DNA of 64,000 bases from Labrenzia sp. R4_2. Lineage in GTDB: Bacteria > Pseudomonadota > Alphaproteobacteria > Rhizobiales > Stappiaceae. Below are positions 43,609 to 52,603 of this stretch, one piece after another. Location of the stretch: the NCBI RefSeq assembly GCF_017743865.1, contig NZ_JAGHRJ010000010.1, forward strand, positions 1-64,000, written 5' to 3'. Within the stretch, counting starts at the first letter, position 1. Each line of letters starts with the position of its first letter. A model generated the notes under the pieces. It made no database searches. It was not told where the DNA came from and saw nothing but the letters and a program-made list of their open reading frames with translations. Position numbers and translations under genes: made by a program.

Positions 43609-44751
43609 TCAGGTGTTGAAGGCGATAACGAGTGGTAGATTGAACAGCACCGCCCATGCCTTGGCGCTCGCTCTCTGGATCGGAACAACGTTGGTGTCGC
43701 CGGTCCACCAGCCATTGCCTGTCGCCACGATGACATCCGGCCCGAAGAGCATGGACTGAAGGATCGGCCACACGATGAGCTGCTCATAACAGATCAAGGG
43801 TGCGATCGACGTCCCGGCAAATCTGCCGGTTGGATCCCTGAAGAATTGCGCCGATGCGCCGCCGGACGCCCAGGGCCGCCACATCGAAATAGGAACCGGC
43901 ATCCGCTCCCTGTAGAGGACCCTCGCCCCCTCGCCTGTCAGCTCGATCATGACATTGTCGTAGCCGCTTTCGTTGACGACGACGGCGCCGCCGGCGACGA
44001 TGGCATCGAGGTCGGCGAGGTTTCGGGTCCAGAGGCGCTCGGTGGTCGGCGTCCAGATCCCGAGCGCGCTCTCGGGCAGAACAACTGTGCTGGCACCAGT
44101 CTCCACAGCGCGTCTGACAAGTGCGATCGTCGCCATATGTTGCGCATAATCGGCATGGTTTCCGGCGACTTGGTAGTCGAAGGTCGTATCAATTCCGACC
44201 CATCCTTCCGGCGGTTCGGGATTGGTCCATGTGAATCCGGAATGCGCAAAGGCCACGCCCATTGCGACACCGGCCAGCGGCCAGGCCCGCGTGGTCATCG
44301 CCGAGAGACCTGCGGCCGTGGCCACCAGTCCTGCCCAGCCCCAACCGGGGAAGAGCACTCCAGCCGCGGTGATCGGACTGGCCCACCCGACGACGCCGAA
44401 TGGAGGCACGCTCATCAGCGCCCACGCTGCCAGATATCGCAGCGGCCGATGCCACCCGGGCTTCGGCGACCAAAGGACAGTATGCACCAACACGAACATC
44501 AGCGACGCCGCGATCCAAAGACCGAGCCCGACCCCGATATCGCTCGCATAGAATATCGACACGCCGACCGGCAGACCGCGGGAAGCCGCCATGAAATAGG
44601 CCATCGAGACCAGGCCTGCGACCAGCCGCGTGGGGGCGAATGCCCAGAGTGCGGGAAAGAGGCACGCTAGCGGGAGGAGAAACACTTCGCCGCTCCATCC
44701 GAATGCACCGACCGCGGTGGCAGCGGCGAGGAACGTTGCCGCAGTGAACAT
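43609..44751 (-). CDS. traB: Conjugal transfer protein TraB
   Basis: About 380 residues: N-terminal half with several hydrophobic segments, then a nitrilase/apolipoprotein-N-acyltransferase-like domain (TVVLPESALGIWTPTTERLW, ICYEQLIVWPILQSMLFGPD, VIVATGNGWWTGDTNVVPIQ) with Glu-Lys-Cys-type positions. This is the TraB family of Ti-type transfer regions; its role is thought to be in the envelope. I start at the ATG one base after the traF stop; a longer frame overlaps traF. Confidence 0.85.
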   Translation of the reverse strand: MFTAATFLAAATAVGAFGWSGEVFLLPLACLFPALWAFAPTRLVAGLVSMAYFMAASRGLPVGVSIFYASDIGVGLGLWIAASLMFVLVHTVLWSPKPGWHRPLRYLAAWALMSVPPFGVVGWASPITAAGVLFPGWGWAGLVATAAGLSAMTTRAWPLAGVAMGVAFAHSGFTWTNPEPPEGWVGIDTTFDYQVAGNHADYAQHMATIALVRRAVETGASTVVLPESALGIWTPTTERLWTRNLADLDAIVAGGAVVVNESGYDNVMIELTGEGARVLYRERMPVPISMWRPWASGGASAQFFRDPTGRFAGTSIAPLICYEQLIVWPILQSMLFGPDVIVATGNGWWTGDTNVVPIQRASAKAWAVLFNLPLVIAFNT

Positions 44752-44752
44752 G

Positions 44753-45319
44753 CTACGGCGTGAAGGTGAAAACGGGTTTCGCCAACCCGAGAACGCCGGC
44801 GGCCGGTATAGGCCCAAAGTAGCGCGAGTCATAAGAGCCTCTGAATGTCGAAAAGAGAAACAGCGTGTATGAGGGCACGACGCCGCCGGGATAGGGGGTC
44901 AGTTCCTGGCCCGATCCGTCACGCGGTTGGACTGCGGATAGCGGCAACGCGAGACCGTTGATCGCGACGTATGCGCCGATCTCAACCGACTGCCCGGGCA
45001 GCGCCACTACAGTCTTGATCAGCGGGCTGAGCAAGCCGGGGCAGAGACCGCGGCGCACATATCCGCGCTCACGTGCCTGACGAAACGTCTCGGTCACCGG
45101 CGGGCAAATAAACACCCGATCCCCGACCCGGACATCGCGGTTCAGCGTTTTGATCCGCCAAAGCCCGAGCGGATAGCTCGGCGTCAGATTGAACCGAAAG
45201 TCCGCCCCATATCCCATTCCGAACAGCGCGAGAGGAACGCATGCGAGAGCGGCAATGATGACGATCCGGCGCCGTCGGCTCACTGTTTCAGCCTCTGGCT
45301 CTTGGTCTGCGCTTGCCAC
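44753..45319 (-). CDS. traF: Conjugative transfer signal peptidase TraF
   Basis: 188 residues, S26 signal-peptidase fold: one N-terminal membrane segment, catalytic Ser in FNLTPSYPLGLW and Lys in LIKTVVALPGQSVEI. TraF processes the pilin precursor (TrbC) into a cyclic form, so a trb region must exist elsewhere if transfer is functional. The start lies inside the traA 3' end (40-base overlap). Confidence 0.9.
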   Translation of the reverse strand: MASADQEPEAETVSRRRRIVIIAALACVPLALFGMGYGADFRFNLTPSYPLGLWRIKTLNRDVRVGDRVFICPPVTETFRQARERGYVRRGLCPGLLSPLIKTVVALPGQSVEIGAYVAINGLALPLSAVQPRDGSGQELTPYPGGVVPSYTLFLFSTFRGSYDSRYFGPIPAAGVLGLAKPVFTFTP

Positions 45320-48300
45320 ATCGCCTCGGACTGTTTCAGTGCCTGCTGTGTGCGCTCATGGGCGGCAAGTTGCTGGCCGGCTCGCATGGTCGGCCAAGCG
45401 GTGCTGAGTTTTTCCCGGTCACCGGGCGACATGCCTTGCGCCGCCTTGTCAAAGGTCGCGCCCGCCGGCGTCTTGGCCGCATTGCCGAGCAATGTGCGCT
45501 CGCCGAAACGCTCGGAAACAGCCTTGTTGAAGGTGTCGAGTTCGGCTTTCACCATGCGGTCGGTCAACGCAAAGCCGAGCGCGGCGGGCAGATCGTTGCG
45601 ATCGATGGCGTCGCGGACCTTTTCCATTGCGCGCGCCGCCGCGGGCGACAGGGACGGGATGTCGATCGAGGTGCGTTTGCGATGTCCTTCCTCTTCCAGC
45701 CTGTACTTGGCCGTCGCCCTCTCCCTCATATCGAGATAGCGTTCGAGGTCCTTGCGCAGTGCCGGCACGTTGACTTCCGCCACGCGCCGGTCCTCCCGGT
45801 CCGCGCGGCTCGCCAGCAAGCCCTCTCGACCCTTGAGCGCGCCGAAGCTGGCCGCACTCCGTTCGATCTCGCCAAGACGCAGACGGGCGACGTTCGGATC
45901 TTCGACAACCGCCTCCATGCGCATGGCCTTGAAGGCGGATTCAGGATCCTCATAGACGAGACGAATGCGGTCGGAGAAGTTGTCCCATTGCTTTTGCAGG
46001 GCCGGATCGGATTGCAGCTTTTCGTCCGTTGCGTCGGTGACCGACATCGTGAAATTCGAAATGCCCTTGACCATGGGTTCGGCCCTTCTGATTGATTGCG
46101 GGAGTTGTTGAAGCGGTCGATGGGCAAGCCCCAGGCGCGCGCCGGCAGCACGGAGGCGTGAACCGAGATCGACCAGTTTCTGTTTCTGCCGGATCGTCCA
46201 CTGGACTCGGTCGTGCATGAGCGTTCGCGCGACACGCACGAGGTGCAGACCGCGATTGTTGGCGAAGCGGAGTGCCTGCGCATAGAAGCGGCCGCCCGCG
46301 TAATCGAGCGTGACTTCCTTGGCGTTCTTGCGGGAGAGGAGCTTCTCGAGCCCGCCGGCGAGGTGGAAAGACCGGCTGCCATAATAGAGCGCCATGTCTT
46401 CCCGATGCCGGGTCATGGCGACATAGGTCAGATGCCGGTCGAGCGAGAGTGACGCGAGCACTTTCACACGGTCGACTGTCGCGCCCTGCGACTTGTGGAT
46501 GGTCGTGGCATAACCGTGATCGAGGTTGCGATAGAAGCGCTGGTCGACAGTGACGCGGGTTGCGCCCTCCCCGTTTCCGATCATCGCGACGATACGGCCG
46601 GGCGCCGCTTCCACGACCTTGCCAATCATGCCGTTCTTGACGCCAAGCGAACCCTCGTTTTTCAGGAAAACAATCTGATCGCCGGAGGAGAACTGTCTGG
46701 GTCCGTCCTCCGTCCGAAAGGCATACCCCTCTTCAATGATGCCGCGCTCGACGAGCTTCTCGCGCGCCATCGTGTTGAGCTGGCGCACATCGCGGCGCAG
46801 ATGCGCGAGGATCAAGGCCGACTTCTCCGGATCGTAGTCCCGGTTCCAGTCGGCGATGAGGGTTTCGATCGCATCGGCCTTCAGCGTCTGCGCGATCAGC
46901 TTACCCTTGGCGCGATAGGAGGAGAGCGCTTCCTTGACGCGGCCGCGGGCCAGATCGAGGGATGCCGCCCGCATCCATGGTTCATTTTGACGGTAGATGG
47001 TTTCGAGTTCTGCATAGCCGGTGCGCTCGACGATCGCGCGGAAGGCAGCACCCGCTTCGATCGGCTGGAGCTGCTCGGCGTCACCGACAAGGATCAGTTT
47101 GGCGCCGGATCTGGTGACCGCTTCCACGAAGGTCGCCATCTGGCGGGATGAGACCATGCCCGCCTCGTCGAGAACGAAGACGGTCTTGTCATCGAGACCC
47201 CGGCGGCCCTGTTGCCAGCCGAGCTCCCAGGAGGCGAGCGTGCGCGAGGGAATACCCGCCTCTTTCTCCAGACCCTCGGCCGCCTTGCCCGCAAGCGCAC
47301 CGCCGACGACTTTGTAGCCGGCCAGCTCCCAAGCTTCGCGGGCGGCCTTCATCATCGTGGTCTTGCCGGCCCCTGCCCGGCCGACGACGGTTGCGATCCG
47401 CTCGGCGCCCGCCACATGCTCGATGGCCGTCCGCTGCTCCTCCGACAACCGCTCATGCCGGCCAAAGACGGCTTCCAGAACCTTCCCTCGGACCGCAAAC
47501 CCGCTCTTTCCCGAAAGCCAGTCCGCGCGGCTGACCATTTCGGCCTCGAGCCGGATCATCGCCCGTGTGGTCAGCCGCGCCGGGACACGCGCGCCTGTCG
47601 CGAAGTCGATGGTCTCATCGGCGAGCTTCAGGCATTCCGGGCTTTCCGCGATCCGCGCCAGGAGACGCTGGAAGCTTTCGGGATCGTCGATATAGCGATG
47701 CAGGACCTTGGCGATGTCGCGCTGATCGAAGACGCTCTTCTCGGAGGTGAGAATGTCGAGCACCAGCTCGGGCCGGACCTCGATGCGCGCGGCGTTCTTT
47801 TGCCGTTGCGCTTCATGAAGGGCGAGCCGTTCGAGATCAATGGCCCCCGCCTTGGTCTCAGCCTTGCGCTGCAACGCCTTGGCCGCAACGCCAATATGGG
47901 TGGTCGGCTCGATGTCGATGCCGCGCTCGGCGTAGGACCGGCCATCGACACGGATTTCCAACCCGGCAAGTGCCAGATGGTGGTTCTGGAGATCGAGCCA
48001 TCTTTGCCGTTGCTCGAGGAATTCCGGCTTCTCACCGGACCAGAGCTTGTACTGGATTTTGCCGGTTTTCATCCGAACTGGTTGACCGTCCGGCCCCATC
48101 ACCGCGACCTTCTTGGACCCGAACCCGTCCTCGGTCAGCGGGCGCAGCGTGGTCATCAGGTGAATGTGGGGATTGCCCGGATCGTGGTGGAGGACCCAAT
48201 CTGCAACCTGTCCACGAGCTAGAACTTGCTCGGATACGAACTGCCGAACCAAAGCGATGTTCTGGTCGCGGCTGAGCTCGACCGGCAGGGCGATGATGAA

Positions 48301-48591
48301 CTCCTTGGCGAGCTGCGCGTCGCTGCGTTTCTCGAAGGCTTCGACTGCGTTCCAGAAGGCCTCGGCTGCGCCCGCCACGGAGTGGTCCGCGATCATGTCG
48401 CGGGCCCATTTCGGGGCATCGGCCGGCAGCAAGAACTCCTCATGGGCGAGGTTATTCTTGTTGGAATAGTCGACCGTCCGCGCTTCCGCCTCGTGGCTCA
48501 TCTTCGCGCAATGGCGATAGGCAGCGGACAGCACCGCGCTGCGGCCATTACCGCGCGAAATGAGCTGAGGTGTGAAATGCGTGATCGCCAC
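45280..48591 (-). CDS. traA: Ti-type conjugative relaxase/helicase TraA
   Basis: 1103 residues. N-terminal MobA/MobL (MOBQ) relaxase with Tyr near position 25 (SAAYRHCAKM) and the histidine triad HHDPGNPHIH at 135-144. TraI-like helicase part with Walker A VVGRAGAGKTTMM (about 402-414) and Walker B VFVLDEAGM (471-479), later helicase motifs (YVAMTRHREDMALYYG) and a charged C-terminus. It nicks oriT, stays bound to the 5' end and unwinds DNA for transfer. GTG start, with GGAGC upstream. First gene of traAFBH, divergent from traCDG across oriT. Confidence 0.95.
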   Translation of the reverse strand: MAITHFTPQLISRGNGRSAVLSAAYRHCAKMSHEAEARTVDYSNKNNLAHEEFLLPADAPKWARDMIADHSVAGAAEAFWNAVEAFEKRSDAQLAKEFIIALPVELSRDQNIALVRQFVSEQVLARGQVADWVLHHDPGNPHIHLMTTLRPLTEDGFGSKKVAVMGPDGQPVRMKTGKIQYKLWSGEKPEFLEQRQRWLDLQNHHLALAGLEIRVDGRSYAERGIDIEPTTHIGVAAKALQRKAETKAGAIDLERLALHEAQRQKNAARIEVRPELVLDILTSEKSVFDQRDIAKVLHRYIDDPESFQRLLARIAESPECLKLADETIDFATGARVPARLTTRAMIRLEAEMVSRADWLSGKSGFAVRGKVLEAVFGRHERLSEEQRTAIEHVAGAERIATVVGRAGAGKTTMMKAAREAWELAGYKVVGGALAGKAAEGLEKEAGIPSRTLASWELGWQQGRRGLDDKTVFVLDEAGMVSSRQMATFVEAVTRSGAKLILVGDAEQLQPIEAGAAFRAIVERTGYAELETIYRQNEPWMRAASLDLARGRVKEALSSYRAKGKLIAQTLKADAIETLIADWNRDYDPEKSALILAHLRRDVRQLNTMAREKLVERGIIEEGYAFRTEDGPRQFSSGDQIVFLKNEGSLGVKNGMIGKVVEAAPGRIVAMIGNGEGATRVTVDQRFYRNLDHGYATTIHKSQGATVDRVKVLASLSLDRHLTYVAMTRHREDMALYYGSRSFHLAGGLEKLLSRKNAKEVTLDYAGGRFYAQALRFANNRGLHLVRVARTLMHDRVQWTIRQKQKLVDLGSRLRAAGARLGLAHRPLQQLPQSIRRAEPMVKGISNFTMSVTDATDEKLQSDPALQKQWDNFSDRIRLVYEDPESAFKAMRMEAVVEDPNVARLRLGEIERSAASFGALKGREGLLASRADREDRRVAEVNVPALRKDLERYLDMRERATAKYRLEEEGHRKRTSIDIPSLSPAAARAMEKVRDAIDRNDLPAALGFALTDRMVKAELDTFNKAVSERFGERTLLGNAAKTPAGATFDKAAQGMSPGDREKLSTAWPTMRAGQQLAAHERTQQALKQSEAMWQAQTKSQRLKQ

Positions 48592-48848
48592 GGGCCATAA
48601 AGCTCCTGAGAAACAAGTCCAACCTTGTTCCGAGAGGACGGCGGCCTACCCCATCAGGGGCCGCCGGCAGCACGTCGCGGTTCGCGACGTATTACTGCGC
48701 CCTTGGACGCATTCCTTCGGAACGCTGAGATGATCTCTCAAAGAGACGGGTCTCTCGACCCGGCATTTCTGCCGGGATGCGCTGAACGCGCACCCGGGTG
48801 ATTCTGCTCATGGCTTTCAGCCATTCGCGAGAACCGGGAGCACACGGA
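48592..48848. promoter_or_regulatory. oriT: oriT and divergent tra promoter region
   Basis: ATTACTGCGCCCTTGGA (48691-48707) matches the conserved nick region of RSF1010/Ti-type oriT, and is preceded by a perfect inverted repeat ACGTCGCG-GTT-CGCGACGT (48672-48690). By homology the nick falls close to the TGCG/CCC junction (about 48699). Further dyads: AGAGACGGGTCTCT (48742-48755), CCCGGCA-TTTC-TGCCGGG (48759-48776), and ATGGCT-TTC-AGCCAT (48810-48824), candidates for a TraR-type box or protein binding sites. I found no perfect tra-box consensus. Confidence 0.85.
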
Positions 48849-49112
48849 ATGAAAAAGTCCTCATCGAAGATCAAGGAAGACATCGCCAGACTACAAGAGC
48901 AGCTCAAGGCCGCAGAAGCACGCGAGGCCGAACGCATCGGCCGGCTCGCACTGAAGGCCGGTCTCGGAGAGATCGAGATCGACGACGCCAAGCTCGTCGA
49001 AGCCTTCGAGGATTTGGCGAAACGGTTTCGTAGCGGCGGCAGCGACTCCCGGAAATCTCCCCTCACGCAAAACCCGGTTGGCGCGTCTTCGGGCGCGAAT
49101 AACGAGGCTTGA
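48849..49112 (+). CDS. traC: Conjugal transfer protein TraC
   Basis: 87 residues, highly charged: KKSSSKIKEDIARLQEQLKA with a coiled-coil start and AERIGRLALKAGLGEIEIDD, typical of the small TraC proteins next to oriT in Ti-type plasmids; thought to be part of the relaxosome. ACGG-type weak ribosome site. First of traCDG. Confidence 0.85.
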   Translation: MKKSSSKIKEDIARLQEQLKAAEAREAERIGRLALKAGLGEIEIDDAKLVEAFEDLAKRFRSGGSDSRKSPLTQNPVGASSGANNEA

Positions 49113-49116
49113 GCGC

Positions 49117-49332
49117 ATGCGACAGGCAAGCCAGTCCGACGCGCGCAGGAAAGACACCCGCGAGAAAATCCGGCTTGGCGGTCTGATCGCCAAGGCGGGC
49201 CTGCGCTACGAAAGGCGTGCCCTTCTGCTCGGACTGCTGATCGACGGCGCCAGCCGGATCAGGGCGGACGAAGCGGAGCGCGAACGACTGACAGCAATCG
49301 GAGCGGAGGCGTTTTCAGATGACGCTGAATAA
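49117..49332 (+). CDS. traD: Conjugal transfer protein TraD
   Basis: 71 residues: ARRKDTREKIRLGGLIAKAG then LRYERRALLLGLLIDGASRI, the usual TraD/TraC-like small basic protein with R-x-K-I-x-L-G-G-L-I motif. It lies four bases after traC and its stop overlaps traG by 14 bases. The frame extends upstream but the overlap with traC makes this ATG the natural start. Confidence 0.85.
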   Translation: MRQASQSDARRKDTREKIRLGGLIAKAGLRYERRALLLGLLIDGASRIRADEAERERLTAIGAEAFSDDAE

Positions 49333-51247
49333 GCTCCTCCTCGTGATCGCTCCCGTCGGCCTGATGATGGCCGTGTGTCTTGGACTAACCGGCTCCGAAA
49401 CCTGGTTGGCGCAGTTCGGCAATTCGCCTGAGGCGCAACGGACGCTGGGGCAGATCGGCATCGCCCTGCCCTACGTCTCCGCCGCAGCTCTTGGGGTGCT
49501 CGTTCTCTTCGCCGCGCGTGGCGCCATGGCGATCAAATCCGCCGGCCTTGGTGTCCTTGTGGGCGCGGTCGGCGTGATCGGCATCGCGGGAATGCGCGAG
49601 TTTTCGCGCCTCAGCGGCTTCGCGGACGCGGTCCCCGATGGACACCGGTTGATCGAATACGCCGATCCTTCGACCGGCATCGGCGCAATGGTGTGCTTCA
49701 TCGCCGGCATGTTCGCCCTGCGCGTCGCGCTGCGCGGCGATGCCGCTTTCGCAAGCATGAAGCCCCGTCGCCTGACTGGCAAGCGCGCCATCCACGGATC
49801 GGCGGACTGGATGTCACTCGGCGAGGCGAAACGGTTGTTCGGAGAAAATGGCGGGATCGTTGTGGGCGAGGCCTATCGGGTCGACAAGGACAGCGTTGCG
49901 AGCCACACCTTTCGCGCTGATGACAAACAGTCCTGGGGTGCTGGCGGGAAGTCGCCGCTCTTGTGCTTCGATGCATCTTTCGGATCGACCCACGGCCTTG
50001 TCTTCGCCGGGTCGGGCGGTTTCAAGACGACGTCCGTCACGATCCCCACAGCGCTCAAATGGGGCGGCGGGCTGGTGGCGCTTGACCCATCCAACGAAGT
50101 CGCACCCATGGTCATCGACCACCGGCGCAAGGCGGGCCGCGAGGTCTTCGTGCTCAGTCCAAAGGATGCTTCGGTCGGCTTCAATGTGCTCGACTGGATT
50201 GGCCGTTATGGCGGGACGAAGGAAGAGGATGTCGTCGCCGTGGCGAGCTGGGTCGTTACCGATATCGGCAGACAGACGTCGATGCGCGACGATTTTTTCC
50301 GCGCCTCCGCCCTTCAGCTCATCACCGCGCTGATCGCCGATGTCTGCCTCTCCGGGCATACGGCAAAGGAAAACCAGACGCTGCGCCAAGTGCGCATGAA
50401 CTTGTCCGAACCAGAACCGAAACTGCGCGAGCGCCTGCAGTCAATTCACGACAATTCGGAATCCGATTTCGTACGGGAGAACGTGGCCGCCTTCGTCAAC
50501 ATGACGCCGGAAACCTTCTCCGGTGTCTATGCAAACGCGATCAAGGAAACCCACTGGCTGAGCTACCCGAACTATGCGGCGCTGGTGTCCGGATCGAGCT
50601 TGTCGACGGACGATCTCGCGGACGGCAAGACGGATATCTTCGTCAATCTCGACCTCAAGACTCTTGAGGCCCATCCGGGCCTTGCCCGAACGATCATCGG
50701 CGGGCTGCTAAACGCGATCTATAATCGGAATGGCGAAACGAAGGGGCGGACGTTATTCCTGCTCGATGAGGTGGCGCGGCTCGGCTATCTGCGCATTCTG
50801 GAAACCGCGCGGGACGCAGGTCGCAAGTATGGCATCAGCCTGCTTCTTCTCTTCCAGTCGATCGGCCAGATGCGGGAGACCTATGGCGGCCGCGACGCCA
50901 CATCGAAATGGTTTGAGAGCGCGTCGTGGGTGTCCTTCGCGGCGATCAACGATCCGGAAACTGCCGAATACATCTCGCGGCGATGTGGCAACACCACGGT
51001 CGAGGTCGATCAGCTCAGCCGAACATCGCAGATGTCGGGATCTTCGCGAACACGTTCCAAGCAGCTGGCGGCGCGGCCGCTGATCCTGCCAGAAGAAGTG
51101 TTGCGCATGCGCGGCGACGAGCAGATCGTGTTCACGGCGGGCAACCCGCCGCTTCGCTGCGGGCGGGCCATCTGGTTTCGCCGCGATGACATGAAATCGG
51201 TCGTGGCTAAGAACCGGTTTCATGAAAAGACGAAATCGCCTTCGTGA
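49319..51247 (+). CDS. traG: Type IV coupling protein TraG
   Basis: 642 residues (VirD4/TraG family): three N-terminal membrane segments in the first ~140 residues, Walker A LVFAGSGGFKTTSV (about 227-240), Walker B TLFLLDEVARLG, and the typical GRRCGNTTVEVDQLSRT-like and LPEEVLRMRGDEQIVF segments. It links the relaxosome to the mating channel and pumps DNA. Last gene of traCDG. Motifs appear intact, so DNA processing for transfer should be functional apart from traH. Confidence 0.95.
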   Translation: MTLNKLLLVIAPVGLMMAVCLGLTGSETWLAQFGNSPEAQRTLGQIGIALPYVSAAALGVLVLFAARGAMAIKSAGLGVLVGAVGVIGIAGMREFSRLSGFADAVPDGHRLIEYADPSTGIGAMVCFIAGMFALRVALRGDAAFASMKPRRLTGKRAIHGSADWMSLGEAKRLFGENGGIVVGEAYRVDKDSVASHTFRADDKQSWGAGGKSPLLCFDASFGSTHGLVFAGSGGFKTTSVTIPTALKWGGGLVALDPSNEVAPMVIDHRRKAGREVFVLSPKDASVGFNVLDWIGRYGGTKEEDVVAVASWVVTDIGRQTSMRDDFFRASALQLITALIADVCLSGHTAKENQTLRQVRMNLSEPEPKLRERLQSIHDNSESDFVRENVAAFVNMTPETFSGVYANAIKETHWLSYPNYAALVSGSSLSTDDLADGKTDIFVNLDLKTLEAHPGLARTIIGGLLNAIYNRNGETKGRTLFLLDEVARLGYLRILETARDAGRKYGISLLLLFQSIGQMRETYGGRDATSKWFESASWVSFAAINDPETAEYISRRCGNTTVEVDQLSRTSQMSGSSRTRSKQLAARPLILPEEVLRMRGDEQIVFTAGNPPLRCGRAIWFRRDDMKSVVAKNRFHEKTKSPS

Positions 51248-51275
51248 CCGCGAGCCGGCCTTGCGGGCGGGTCCG

Positions 51276-51289
51276 TCATCTGCAGATGA
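51276..51289. promoter_or_regulatory. 14-bp perfect palindrome
   Basis: TCATCTGCAGATGA lies 29 bases after traG and about 70 bases before the VOC gene. Its size and the CTGCAG core are similar to LuxR-type binding sites (tra boxes have a GCAGATCTGC core), but it is not a match. It could be the operator for the VOC gene or a transcription stop. Confidence 0.35.
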
Positions 51290-51357
51290 GGCCATTGCGG
51301 CACGCGGAAGGAAGCTGCTCGCTTGTTGAGCGGAACCACTCCTTGTAGATTGATGAC

Positions 51358-51795
51358 ATGGCACTCAAACGAATGGACAATGTCGGCATCGTCGTCGAGG
51401 ACCTCGATAGGTCGATCGCTTTCTTTGTCGAGCTCGGTCTCGAACTCGAAGGACGAGCCATGATCGAGGGTGAGTGGGCCGGACAAGTCACCGGTCTCGG
51501 CGACCAACATGTCGAGATCGCCATGATGCGGACGCCCGACAGCCATAACCGCCTCGAACTCTCGCGCTTTCTTAGGCCGACCGTGGTCGCGGATCACCGC
51601 AACGCGCCAGTCAACGCCCTGGGCTACCTCCGCGCGATGTTCACGGTGGACGACCTTCGCGAAACGCTTGGAAGACTCAGCAAGCACGGTGCCGTACTTG
51701 TCGGCGACATCGTTGATTATCAGGGCGCGTATAGGCTCTGCTACGTCCGAGGGCCTGAAGGGCTGCTCATCGGACTGGCCCAGGAACTCAGCTGA
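51358..51795 (+). CDS. VOC-family (glyoxalase/bleomycin-resistance-like) protein
   Basis: 145 residues with the two beta-alpha-beta-beta-beta halves of the VOC fold: RMDNVGIVVEDLDRSIAFFV start, HNRLELSRF in the middle, then YLRAMFTVDDLRETLGRLSK and YVRGPEGLLIGLAQEL at the end (metal-ligand Glu position). Function cannot be specified; members include lyases, dioxygenases and drug-binding proteins. It is monocistronic between the transfer region and the plasmid accessory genes. Confidence 0.85.
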   Translation: MALKRMDNVGIVVEDLDRSIAFFVELGLELEGRAMIEGEWAGQVTGLGDQHVEIAMMRTPDSHNRLELSRFLRPTVVADHRNAPVNALGYLRAMFTVDDLRETLGRLSKHGAVLVGDIVDYQGAYRLCYVRGPEGLLIGLAQELS

Positions 51796-51912
51796 GCTCC
51801 ATAGACGTCCGTCCCAGGCTTTGTTCAGTCATCAATTTCATGAATCGATCTGTGGCCAACGATTCAAGAAATTCGTTGGACGTCGCTTCCACAGGAAGCG
51901 AGACTCTGGGCC

Positions 51913-52173
51913 ATGAGCAATTCCGATCCCGTTCACCTCAGGCGCGTGGACCCTGCACAGAATATGCAGCGGTTCTACAGCCTTTCGATACAGCCAACGC
52001 TGTTCGGGGGCGCCTCTCTAATTCGCGATTGGGGGAGGATTGGCACGCGCGGTCAAACCATGATGGAGACATTCGACACGGCCGATGATGCCGATCTGGC
52101 ATTTGACCGGCTGGAGCGCCGCAAGCGCCGCCGCGGTTATTGTGATGCGTTTCTCGTCAAATGGCATCGCTAG
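51913..52173 (+). CDS. WGR-domain protein
   Basis: 86 residues composed of one WGR domain: MQRFYSLSIQPTLFGGASLI, RDWGRIGTRGQTMMETFDTA. WGR domains are nucleic-acid binding modules found in PARPs and in many small plasmid-borne proteins of alphaproteobacteria. Role on the plasmid unknown. Convergent with the DUF736 gene across a bidirectional terminator. Confidence 0.88.
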   Translation: MSNSDPVHLRRVDPAQNMQRFYSLSIQPTLFGGASLIRDWGRIGTRGQTMMETFDTADDADLAFDRLERRKRRRGYCDAFLVKWHR

Positions 52174-52200
52174 GTGCGATCGATCAGCGTGAACATGGAA

Positions 52201-52227
52201 AAGGCCCCGCCTTGCGGCGAGGCCCTT
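52201..52227. terminator. Bidirectional rho-independent terminator
   Basis: AAGGCCCCGCC-TTGC-GGCGAGGCCCTT forms a GC-rich stem with small mismatches between two convergent genes. On the minus strand it is followed by TTTTCC (terminator for DUF736); on the plus strand it follows the WGR gene and has AAAA in front and TTGTCTT behind. Confidence 0.75.
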
Positions 52228-52241
52228 GTCTTCCGGGGTGA

Positions 52242-52559
52242 TCAGTCGCGCTTGCTGTTCGGGCGCGACCAGATCAGCTGCATGCCGTCTTGGCCTTCAA
52301 CCTCGACCAGTGTGGCGTAGATCGGAGCCGCGAAGCTCGGGTCGTCCAGTTTGACCGAGAGGTAGTCGCGTTCGGTCTCCTTGGCCTGCTTCTGCCACCC
52401 GGCGCCCAGTTCGACGTTGCCGGAGAAGATGCGGAACTGCGGGCCATTGTCGGAGGGGTTCTCGACGCGCTCGAAGCGGGCCTTGATGTTGAGTGCGAGG
52501 GTGTTGATCTGACCGGTGAAGCCGTTCTTGGTGGTGGTGAAAGTGCCGATGTTTGCCAT
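52242..52559 (-). CDS. DUF736-family protein
   Basis: 105 residues: MANIGTFTTTKNGFTGQINT, FRIFSGNVELGAGWQKQAKE, the signature of DUF736, small proteins present on almost all alphaproteobacterial conjugative plasmids and ICEs. Fold is probably ssDNA/nucleic-acid related but function is unknown. I chose the ATG with GGAATAGG upstream; the frame is open much further but only this start gives the family N-terminus. A hairpin with ATGGG loop lies in its leader. Confidence 0.9.
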   Translation of the reverse strand: MANIGTFTTTKNGFTGQINTLALNIKARFERVENPSDNGPQFRIFSGNVELGAGWQKQAKETERDYLSVKLDDPSFAAPIYATLVEVEGQDGMQLIWSRPNSKRD

Positions 52560-52584
52560 TGTCCTATTCCTTTTCGGTGTTTCG

Positions 52585-52603
52585 GGCCGCGCCCATCGCG
52601 GCC
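52585..52603 (-). promoter_or_regulatory. Leader hairpin of the DUF736 gene
   Basis: Transcript strand: GGCCGCG-ATGGG-CGCGGCC, a perfect 7-bp stem with a five-base loop, ending about 25 bases before the ATG. Two more genes in this block (ArdC and the 61-aa protein) have hairpins of the same shape, loop ATNGG and position. Confidence 0.6.
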
